Assembly (NCBI RefSeq): GCF_000003815.2
Contig: NC_049988.1
Coordinates: 21,481,409 to 21,545,408, forward strand
Length of the DNA stretch: 64,000 nucleotides
Direction of reading: 5' to 3'
From: Branchiostoma floridae
Lineage: Eukaryota; Chordata; Leptocardii; Amphioxiformes; Branchiostomatidae
The notes beneath the pieces are model-generated. The model was not told the DNA's origin and ran no database searches. It saw nothing but the letters and a program-made list of their open reading frames with translations. Positions 34,416 to 46,400 of the stretch are shown one piece after another (position 1 is the stretch's first letter; each line of letters begins with the position of its first letter). The translations under genes and the position numbers were made by a program.

Positions 34416-37400
34416 GTCAGGACTTTTTCTTAATCTGCTCCTCTTCTTCTCTTCTACTTCTTTTGTTCTTCATTTCTTCTCTTCCTTTCTCTACTTCTCT
34501 TCTTACCTTCTTCTCTCACACTTTGAAGCATAAAGCTTGAGACAAAATGTGTAAAATATTTGTAGACATCACAGTTTATAAAACAGAACTATTTTGTCCT
34601 CCCAGTGAGTGAAGCGAAGATCACTCCACACATGCCGAACTTCTTTTTAAACAGAATTTTTTTTTTTTTCGAGACAAAGTGTCGATATGTACTAATTAGA
34701 CATTACAGGACTTGTTTATAAAACAGTATTATTTTGTTTGTCGTTCTCAGTGAGTGAAGCCAAGATCACCCCCACATGCTTAACTTGTTGTAAAACAGAA
34801 TTATTTTGTTGTTTTTATCCCAGTGAGTTAAGCAAATGCACGGCACATGCATGCTGAACTCTCTTTTTGTGGTCTTTCCTTGCTTTTCTGGTGAGATAGG
34901 TGTAGTCATTTCTGGCCTTGTTGTATACCTGGTTCTTGTCTCTTGGGTTTTGTTAGCTTTGTACTGGTGCCAAGATTTCAGTTTGTTTTGTAGGGCTCTC
35001 TCACACGCACCATTGTACCACTCAAGTTTTCCATCAAAGGTCTTGAGTTCTCTTCTTGGGATGTGGTGTTGGAATTATTTTGTTGTTTTATCCCAGTGAG
35101 TGAAGCAAAGATCACCCCCCACACGCTGAACTTCTAAATTTTGTTTTTCAATTTTGTAAGACAAAGTGTAGATATGTACTAAGTAGACATTACAGGACTT
35201 GTTTATAGAATAATTATTTTGTTTCTTGTTCTCAGTGAGTGAAGCGAAGATCACCCCCCACACCCTGAACTTCGTGAAGAAGCTGGTCAGCACGTTCGGG
35301 GTTGGTGTGGAGTCCGTCACCAACGTGTCATCGACCTTCTCGAGCGCCGCCTCCGAGTCGCTCGCGCGCCGCGCCCAGCAGACTTCCCAGGATCCCGTGT
35401 TCCAGAGGATGAAGACTCAGTTCACCACGGACTTCGACTTCAGGTGGGGAGGGGGGCATGGGTTGGTTTGTTGTCAGATTGATTGATAAGGTCACATTAG
35501 GTCACTCAGCAATCATGAAACACCAATTGGTTGGTTGGTTGGTTCATAGACCAATTGGTGTATTGATCATTGTATTTTTCATTCATTGATATATTGATTC
35601 ATGTATTGGTAGATTGATTGGTACTTTGACTAATTAGTTGATATACTGATCAGTTCATTGGTTGATATTTTCATAAAAATATTGATATGTTCATTGATTA
35701 GCATACCAATAATAATCGATTGATTAAGTGTTAAGCTTGCTGATTTCATCATCGTCGTACATCCAGTTACACCAGTGAGGTACAATACATAGTAGAGTTT
35801 TCAGGGGTCAAATATTTTTGCTGATTGTAGTAATATACTAATCAGTTGCCTGACTGGCTAGTTGGCTAACCGATAACTGGTTGAAAATGTGTGTACCCTC
35901 TGCAGTGTCCCCGGCTCCATGAAGCTCCACAATCTCATCTCCAAACTCAAGAAGTGGATCAAAATCCTCGAGGCCAGAACAAAGCTCATGCCAAAGTAAG
36001 TACACATCTTTCCACATGCTACACTTTGAGTTAAGATTAATTGTTAGAAAAATGTTGTTGTGATTTGAGATTTTCATCATTAGAATCTACACATATCACG
36101 CCTCCTACACTGTAGGCACTTAGTTCGCGGCATAGAACACGATCATTGAATGCCCGACCTAGGTAACTTATCTCTATCGTTTGAAGACTTTTATAGAGTT
36201 CTTCGGGTGTCCAAATGCAGTGCAACAGCTAGACGGAATGCTGTAGAGTAGGGCTGGGTATCGGTACAGTGTACCGGTACAAAACCGGTTTTTCTTATTG
36301 GACCGGTCCAGAAAAACCGGACCTGAAAAAAGTAAGTGGACCGGATGTTGGACCTTTTAGAAAGTTAACAGATTATTTGATCATGCATTCACACGTTTTG
36401 ACGCTTGCAGGTGGAAGAAAATAACAAGAGCGAAGCCGAAGCAGATTATAGTTTACAGTCAATCGTACAGGTGCAGTTAGCGTTGTATAATTTTAAAACA
36501 CCAGTGTGAGTCTACTAGTAATACCCCACCAAACTGATTTCTTTGTAGTCAAATGAACCATTGGTATCATTCAGACTGAATCAGGTTCAGGTCCGGACCT
36601 GGACCTGATCCTCTGGACCTGAACCGGACCTGGACCTGAAGTTTCTGTACCGGTACCCACCCCTACTGTAGAGTATGTCTATAATTTCGGAATTTTTTGC
36701 AAGTGTTTCTTTCTGTTCGAAAACCGCCCTGGGAACTAAATTATCGAATTCAAAGCCTTTGAAACAGCGTGATATGTAACAAAACACAGAACCGTAGCCA
36801 AGTAGCACCATCCGTAAATACCCTGTGTCTTTCTCAGGTCGTTCCTTATTGAGGAGAAGTGCCGGTTCCTGAGTAACTTCTCCATGCAGACTGCAGAGGT
36901 GGAGATTCCCGGGGAATTCCTACTGCCTAAGGTAAGAAATCCTGAAATGAAAGAAGGAAAGAAGGAATCATGAATGGATGGATGGATGAATCGCGTTCTT
37001 ACATTCAAACAGTGCTGAGAAACAAGCAAATGATTTCCTGCAGCCAAGACTTGCCCAGTTTTACAGGTCTGACTTAACTAAGCAGGATTCTGTGTGAAAT
37101 TGTGTCTATAAGCTCAAGCCATGGCTAAGCCAGATCAGTGCAGGGAACCAACTTCTGATAAGTTGAAGGGGCTACCCACCTGTCTAAAGATTAATAAAAT
37201 CTAAGGATGATGCCACTGTGTTGAACCCATCAAATACTCCATAAACACACACCCGAACACCCAATACATGTACTTCAAGCATTTCATTATGCTCTTGTTT
37301 GACAATAGGTGTTTTATGTCCAAAAGTTACTGTCAATTAACTCTATATAAATTGATTTAATTAAGGGTTAGAAACCATCAGGTTCGATTCTGGTTCCATC

Positions 37401-40400
37401 CACCTTGACTTTGACTTTGACAAGACACACTGAAGCAGGTATTAATGTCTGCGCTTGCGGAGTATTGCTGATCCCCTCGCAAAATCCCGTAATTAAAACC
37501 CTCTCAATCCCGGCTCAACCCTCGGCGGAGGGACCCAAATTAAACCCATTTATTCTCCTGCCTACAGGTGCCGTAAGACTGGGATGGTATACATGTATAA
37601 GGGTTGTGTTGTGGTTTGGTGGGTTTCGGTCTCTCAATGGTCTCTCAGTAGCCTGGTCCATGCACAGGACAGTATAGAAGTGTAAGACTGGGTGGTAGAA
37701 GTTGGGTTGTGTTGTAGTTTGGTAGACGGGTTGTGTTGTAGTTTGGTGGGTTTTGGTCAATGCACAGGACAGTATAGAAGTGTAAGACTGGGTGGTAGAA
37801 GGGTTGTGTTGTTGTTTGATGGGTTTGGGTAGTCTGGTCAATGGGCAGAAGAGTATAGAAGGGCCGCATCACCTCATTTGTATCAACTTCTTCTTAACTT
37901 TGTTTTCTATTGGAGTACTACAAATTGTCTCCTTTGCATATGAATTTTTATTCATAGTTAGGATACAACAAGATCTCTCCAGTGTCACTGATGAAAAAAA
38001 TATATATATCATGTCCAACTTCTGGTAGAGTAATTGCTTTTTGGCACCCACAGCCAACCTGTCAATGGTTTTAGCCACGTTTGGGATTGTGGTCTCACCA
38101 CAAAAGCACCACCTACATGCAGTGGTAAGATGTAGCGGTGAGAAACAGCTCTGAGGAAGATGTCTGATGCATGTAGGCATGGAAACGTTGTCTAAGCTTT
38201 TGAGACTTTACTGCTTGTGTAAAAGAAAACTCCAATATCCCTTGTGGATAGAAAGTGTTCAGCACCAAGGAGAGGTGCCAAAACTGATACTGGCTGCGGG
38301 TTTGTGGATAACTCTGTAACGAGTCTGCGAATAGACACATTAATCCTGGCTTTGTTTAGAGGCTAGGGAATGTCCAATTATTGTGAATAATGATTCCTTC
38401 TGTCTGCTTACGGTTATATTTAGATCAGATAAAAGATTTAAGATGCTGCCCACTAAAAATGCAAATATTTGATGGACATAAAGGCACTCTCTCATTGGTC
38501 AAACCACCATGCCATGCTAATTGCAGGGGACAGTTAGGATCAGTCAGTTGTAAAGATACACTAAAATGGAAATGAAATGTTTCTTGTTAACTATACTCAT
38601 GATACTAATATTCAAGTATACTTAGTCATACATACAATGTACATCCTATGGAAACTTGAAACTTCCCTTTTTTAATCTAGATTACAATGAGAGGGATAAA
38701 ATGAAGGAAATTTAAACTATAACAGTAAATTACTTTGATTTTCTCTCAATATTCTTTGTATTTGTAAGGCTGAAAACCTAGGAATTGAATTGCTACCGCC
38801 CAGCTGTTCTGTTATTGCATGTAGATGTGCATTTTCTTCATATGATGGCAGTGACTCTGGCAGGGGCATCAATTATTCACAATTCATGAAACGATCCTCT
38901 CATAAATTTCTCTTGTTGGTTGTTGGATAATTACATCGGTTTGACAAATTGCCAACAGCAAAACTTGTTATCCCCCCTACTGTGAAATGCTCCGAAGTGC
39001 GTTTATCAGAGCATTATAGAAACATAGTTTGTACAGGTGAATGCGACGGTAGGAAAACTCCTGAGACTGCAGAGGTACAATTAAAAGATGCTCCCTCTAA
39101 CCAGAATTGAAGCTCTCATGATATTTCCTGTATCTCAGAATTGAAACTTCACTTGAGCCTTTTTTCAATGTTCCTCAATCTAGATATTTAGGCATTGGGG
39201 CACTATAGAAGATCTGGCAACCGGTTTTCTTTATCCTTTGCGGTTTTCTGTTTTTCTTAGTGTCATTTCTATCTAGTTTCTGATATTCCTCCAATCTTTT
39301 CTGTTGTCTACCCCTCTTTCTTTCTGTCTGGACAATTTCCTGCATGATATTGCTAGTTATGGCTAGTAAGATGTCTGTGTCATGTTGCCATACCACTTAA
39401 ATTTTCATTTCTTCAATGTTGTTAGGAGGTCTTTGTACAGACCAATGTTTTGTTTTACTTTCTTTTCTTTACTGTCGTTAGGAGGTGAATCATACAGAAC
39501 TTTGTACAGTTTTGCTTTACTTTATTCCATACTTCAGCATTTGAGCTGCAGTCTCGGTATGCAATCCTTTGTAGTCCACATGATACAAAGATGAGTACAG
39601 GATCGTTTACTGAGTACTATGGCAGTTTACAGCTGCCCTAAGACACATACTGCAGCACACTGACCTCTGACCTCCACCGTTGACGTTTTTGGTTGACTTC
39701 TGACCACTGTTTTGGTAAAGGACGCTTCGGTTTATTTGTATATATTGTTTGTTGTCCTCAGGTTGTCTGCTACTGATGGTTACACGTATTGCTCTGTTAT
39801 TCATGTACATGTGGTAACTGGGCCCCCTTGGAAACCAGCTTCTAATAAGCTGAAGGGGCCACCCACCTGTCTGAAGATAGATAAATAAAAAAATAAAAAA
39901 GTACTGAAAGCTTTAGAGAAGCACCCACTGAAGGATGTTGATCGTTATCCGCCCTGAAACTCCCGTCCCGAGGACGTCACGAACCCCTGCAAGTCTCTCC
40001 CGCGCGGACGCTGTGACTGGCAGTTCTGACGCTCGTTAGAGCTAGGGCTCGTTAAGTGGTTTATTACTCGTGAGAGGGCTAGAATTAATTAGTGAGAAGC
40101 AATCAGGGATGGTTGTAAAACTACAAGACACATGTATACAGGGTGGCGGAGAGATGTACACTGATTCTCATCAGAAACTATATCCTTGAGGAACTGTTAT
40201 TTCGCGTATCTTATTACTGTAATTCACTTTGTCTTCTCGGTACCAAACTTTCACGGTGTGAGAAAATTTAACTTGTTCTCGGAACTAAATGTTCACGGTG
40301 GCAGCAGGTGGGTATTAAAAAGTCTCATGTATTATTTGTTATCAGTAATGATAAGTTCACGTTACAGTCATCAACGTGAAAACCGTGAACATAAAAGTAC

Positions 40401-43400
40401 AGTGAAAAAATCAGGAATTACAGTACCTGGATGTCTAATCTTTATCGGCGGATGTTTTGCTGTTATATTTTTCTTACTGGAAAAGAAACAAAGAGGTTAG
40501 ATAGCTCTTGTTAGATTCTGTTCTTATGTTGATTTCCTAGCTCAGGCCACTGTAATTTAATTTGTTGGTTCTCAAATTTAAGTATAGTCAGACCTTTACA
40601 AGTGACCACAAAGGACTACCTGGCCGAATTGAACACTTTTTGGTGGTCTCTTATGTAATTTTTCCTGCAAGCATTAAGAATCCTGCGTATGGTGACCAGC
40701 TGTCCACATAGTCCAGATTTTATCGGACCCCCTGAGTGACCTTCTTGAACTGGGAGATAAACTTGAAAGCAGAGGCAAAGGGGCACAGGTGCTCCTAGAT
40801 TTTTGCAGTTTTTTTGTTTCCCCCCATCCATATTTTTTATCTTGTTCTGTTGCTTCCTATTTTCTTCTGTATCTTTATATCTGGTTTAACCGCCCTTTGG
40901 CATAACACACCAGCTTTGAAGGCACGCAGCGCGGCAGCAGCTGGTTATAATATACTGAACAATCTGTTACACCTAACTTTTGCACATCTATCTGCAAGAC
41001 AGGGTTCTTTGAAACTATCAAGAGAAGATGCCCCTACTGTGCTTGTTGATAAAAAATTACACTCTACGATAGTTCTGGGAAAATACTCTACGAAATTCTT
41101 GAATACGTCTGAGAAACCAGAAGATGTGTTGAAGTGGCCCTAAGCAGTCCCCCACCCAGGAGACCCACAGACTCGGTGCAATTAAGGCTTCTGCAGTTCT
41201 GGCATCGCTCCGGGATGCCTCGAATTAATCACTAATTAGTGCGATATTGTAGCGACTGACAAAGTTGTTTTTCAAACGGGGCCGGAGAGACATCTTTCCT
41301 CATGTCTCCTGAAGTGTCTTAAACTCTTAAGAAGTGTGCAGAATGTCTTATCAAGAGGGAGATTCTGACAAGGAAAACTCACAGATAAAGAAGTTTAATA
41401 AGAATTGGCAGTGTAGATTTAATAAAGCCAGAAGAAAGTGGCTTTAAGTTTTCCATCTACAGATCAAGAAAATACAAACTTTAAGCAGTCTTCAGCATAG
41501 AAAGACAAGCTTCATATAGAGAGATATTGGCAATTTCATATTATTAAAGCCAGAAGAAAAATGGACGTCAAGAGAACATCTTGGAACGGATCAAGTAGGA
41601 ACAGGATAATCTCCTTATGACAACTTTCATAAAGTAGCAAAATTGACTTAAAGCTGGAAGAAACTGATGTCAAAATTTCATTCAGAATCGAGTTTGAAGG
41701 GTTCAGAAAGTTTTTTTTTACAGAGCAGAAGAGATTATAAAAGTTACAATGTAGATATTTCAAACTTGATAAAGCTTTGAAGGGATGAGAATTTTACAAA
41801 GGAGAAAGACGTGTTGCATATATCAGCATGACTGGCAGCTTGAAGTGTTTAATAGAAACTGTCGTTAAGGTTCCAACGTGCAATAACTGTGCGGGTCTGA
41901 AAGTTGTAGTTACAAATCCCAGAAAGGCAAGCTTTAGGTAGCAGTTTGTGACTTAATAAAGACAGATCTAGAACTAGTAGAAGAAAGTCAAACTTGGAAA
42001 GAATTGCAAAAAAGTTGTTTTTCCGACGGGGCCGAAGATATCAGCCTCACAGCGTTGACTGTGGCTAAACAGTCCTATATGAGAATGACAGTCTCTGCCA
42101 CGTGCAGTTCTTTTCATAGGATCCGCTTTTCTTCTGCCATGCGCATGAGTCTGGTTTCTCCTGATTTTAGCTGCCTGGACAGTGTGCATCTCCAGCTGGA
42201 TCTGCCTACTCTGTACAGGTGTTACAACAGTGTCAAGTCACAGATGTACAGTACCGTGCAGGTGTTACAACAGTGTGACCCTGCCCAGTCACAGATGCAC
42301 AACACCGATAACTCGCCAACCTTACCGTAAACTGCCAAGATCCCATCAACACTTCAGCAGAAGCTGCCATTAAGTAATAAACTGTGCTGTGCTCTGAGAC
42401 TTAGTGCGGTGGTGAACTTGCGTTGTAAACTGGAAGTGTTGTGCTCAGAGACTTAGTGCTGTTGGGAGCTTTAGGGTTGTAAACTGTGAGCAGTTCAGGA
42501 GAGTTACTGCTGCGGGAAGTGGTAAAGGTTTTGTGGTAAATCAGGGGAAACACAGAGCCGGGGGTTTGTGGTTAAGGAGAGCCACACCTTTGGAATATCA
42601 AAGAACCTACCAGAAGGGTCGGAACGTTTTGGTGGAAATCGTTCAATCAGTTGACCTCTGGTTTTTAAAAAAAGAAACTCCAGTCTTTGTCAAATAAGGA
42701 GCAATCCTTTACTTCTTTGGCGTTGTGTTATGCATCACTGTTGAGCATTGGGAGTTTTTGTTTAAGGAGTTCAGTTCATCCTCAGAGAGGTGACATCAAT
42801 GTCTCCATATCTCAGCATGTCAAAGGACTCACCCGGTGTTGTGATAGCCTGAGTACCTAAGTTGGTGTTGTTAAAGACCAAATAACCCGGTCTCTTCTTC
42901 GTGTTAGTTAATTCAGTTCAGACTTATTTTGCTAATTCATCAGAAAAATAATATAATATGGTTGCTATGGCCTTAGACTTAGAGGTGCCATTTCAATGTC
43001 AATTTATTCATTTGCCCGTTGTTGTGAGAGACCAATTCTCGATCATTGCCTGGTGGGGTGAAGGGGATTAACTATGATATTGATTTATTTATTGATAAGT
43101 TGCTGGGACGAGTCAGATATTGATTGATGAATTGATTAGCTTGTCAGGGCAAGCGTCAGGTGCCCTTGTAGCGTGCTGTCAATCATACTGCTGTGACGTC
43201 GCACGTCGTCAGTCCCACATACCCGCTGCTTTTCCGGATCATATTTAGGGTGCTGTGTTATTGAATTAGTTAACTGTAATATCCAACACAAAAATTGGAC
43301 TCACCCAAATTGTCAACTGAACAGCTCCAGTCTTTAATTGTCAAGGAATTAACAATCCACCGCTGCCGTGACGTCACGTTATGCAGATAGAACACGTGAG

Positions 43401-46400
43401 CAGTGGATCAAAAGTTGCAGGAAGTCCATGGCAACCATCTCTGTTCAGGGATGGTTGTAAAGCTCTGATGTAGATGGCTTCTTTAATCCCTCTAGCAAAA
43501 AAGATTAGCTCTGTGTCCAATATTTTAACTTTGTCTGGTGAGAACGAATGAAAGATAAGCTTTCAAGTTCTGTGTTGTCTAACTTCTCTTAATGGTGAAA
43601 TCCGTTATTATACATCCATGCCTTACAGATGCCAATTCTTAATACATTACATATAATGACAGACTATGAGAAAGTCTAATAGTAGTTGGGAGTGAATCAA
43701 GTCAAGCTGTCTAAGAAGAAATCTTGGGAATCTCTTTTCAAATTTTGCGTTGTTTTGGAAATTGAACATAAACAAAGAGTCTGAAAGAAAGTCTAATTGG
43801 CTACTCACAGTTTTTAGGGGTGAATCAGTCAAATCCAAGTTTTACTCTTTCATAGTTCCAAAAAAAGGGTGTACAAGCTCAGTCATATAGCGGCGAGAAG
43901 CAGAACTCCAGTTAGAAGCACTGAGGAAAATGTCTGACAGACATCGAAATGTCAGCAGGTGAGAAAAACTGGTTGTGTAAATTAAAGAAAACCCCTAAGT
44001 CTTTCTTAATTCTTACTTTCAAATATCTGAGATGCATAGAAAAGAGTTGGTGTGACTTTTACATGTGTGTCACATTTACACAAGGAAGTTTGAGAAGTCT
44101 TGGAGAAGTTTGTCTGATTGTCTCTCTTTCTTAAGAAAGAAGGTCTTAACTTTGTTGGGAACCAATTAAAAGTTGATCCAGTGGAGATGGAAGAGGAGAC
44201 TTCCCTTCGAGCCGGCCGACTTCATTACAAACCCGCTTTTTCTTCGGGGAACGGGACTCGGAAATTGGATCCCGGTTTTGTCTCTGCCCGTAAATGAGTA
44301 AAAATGTGTCCATTCCTCACTGTCACCAGGAGTGGGGATTCCTTTCATCCTGCGCTTTGAACATAAGAAGTTCAATCTAAGACTCTATCAGAAGTAAGGC
44401 TCTCGCGTCTTGAAATAAAAAGATGGATCTAAGACGGCGATGAATTTGGCTCTTGCTTCAAGGCACTTCTTATCTAAGATCACCCACTCGATACCTTTAT
44501 TCTGATTAGCCAAGGAAATTGGAACGCTGAAAATTTTTCGCAAGGGACCATGAAAAACTTTTACCATTTTCTTCAGTGAGAAACTTTAAGGTATTACTTT
44601 TTTTTTTAATCTAATATGATATTTATGTCTTTAAAAGGTTTTTAAAGTTGTAAATTACCCATGCATGATAGTATTGTGAGAATTAGTAGTGATCAGAAAC
44701 AAGTAGTTGACTTATGTAGCCTAAAAAGGAATAGTTGAATGATATAGACTAAAAAGATCTACTAGTATTAGAGGGAGTCAGACTTTTTCATTTCTTCATA
44801 TTTACAGTTACATAACTTTATTGCACAACAATTGTACAAAGTACAAAGTCAGCTGTTGCAGCTGAAATGTCTTTTTCAAAAAAGCTTGTCGAAAGATATA
44901 TTAAAGTTTAGATCTGATTTTCGAGTTGCTGCCACCTAAAATATAGACTTAAACTGCTCCTGCTGCTTCTAAGCTGATTATAGAGAAACCTTCTGGACAC
45001 CCCAGCAGCGAGGAGTATAAATCTCTTGGCTTAAAAGATGGCACCTTGCTAAGGCCGAGGAAACAAAATGGCTTGTTTCCAGTTTCTCTGCGGAACCTGG
45101 CAAAAACTTACTGTCAAATTCAAATAACCTCTTTTTTGGATCGACTGCTGACATCTCAGAAATTTTGAAAAAGCAGAATTTTCTTACAGACTTCCAGTAT
45201 TTCACGCAGGTTTAGGATCCGAACAGTTAATGTAAGAAAACAATGCAAAGATAATTATCGTACTTCTTTTTCATATGATAAATAATATGTAATTTTGCTT
45301 GTACAGCATCATTTTCATCAGCATGATGCCAGGATTTCTTCACATCAGGAACCCCTCCCTTAATAGTTGGCTCGGCCTTTTTTTTATCTTATTCTACACA
45401 TGTAGTTACAATGTAATGTTGAAAATACCAGTGGCCTGGTACAATTCAGTTAAGATGTACTAGTTCTTGCTGATGATGATAGAAAATCCCTTCTTACTGA
45501 TCCAATATTTTCCAGGACTGTGATCTGGAACGCGATATTAATTTTCCTAGGCCTGCCCTGTATTCTTAAGGAACAAATGATAAATTTCCTTTAGGGTCGT
45601 TGAACTCCAGCCTCCGTATTGCCTGCCCATAAAGTATTGATTTTAGCATGATTATCGACAAAAAATAAGATGATGTCATACAGGGCTTTAGCCAGCTCGA
45701 AATTTTTTTCCGTCAGCCAATTACAATCGTCGCGAAAACCGCGAAAATTAATTAGAAGGACTGAACTGAGACCTTGAAAAACGGGTTTTAATGAGATTAT
45801 CGTATGCGAAAGGGCGCCGACACACATTGTCAACAATCATAACAATAGCAAAACAAACAGTGTGTGGCTTTTACGGCCGTGGACAGCGTCCCCAAGCCGC
45901 CTGGAGCTTCCACCAAGGATTTTTGTCTATCAAGGTTGACGGATTGGTTTTAAAATTTTTCCGTCAGACGCAGCACATTTCCGCCAATTGACGGAAAAAC
46001 GGACGCTGGCTAGAGCCCTGATGTCATATGATAAAAAATATTGGGACGCAGACCCTTTCGAGCAATAAGTAAAGCTTAACAGTGTATCAAATAACAAATT
46101 TAGACGTAGGCTTCCAACAGTTCGCCCTTGAAATGTGGACAATGACTTTCGGGATACTAACTGATGAGTGCAGCTCGTTAGAGGTTTACCACGCTCCTTC
46201 TCAGTGCTTATTACCTTCGCCTTTGTTGTTATCGGATTGATTATTTTTCCTGAGGTTGACAAAAAGTCGAAGCTCTCTTTATCCGGGTGTCACTGCGGGA
46301 GCGCGCGTCGTGCGGGAGATTTTATCGGCGAGAGTTTTATTGCCAGTAAAGCCGGCTGGCGTATGTGCCAGATTTTATCTGGGGACGAACCAGGTTATTT

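Noticed and set aside
40814-41143. 109-codon open frame starting with a hydrophobic segment
   Set aside because: It lies in a TRRAP intron, has no recognisable domain and starts in a T-rich tract. Chance is more likely.
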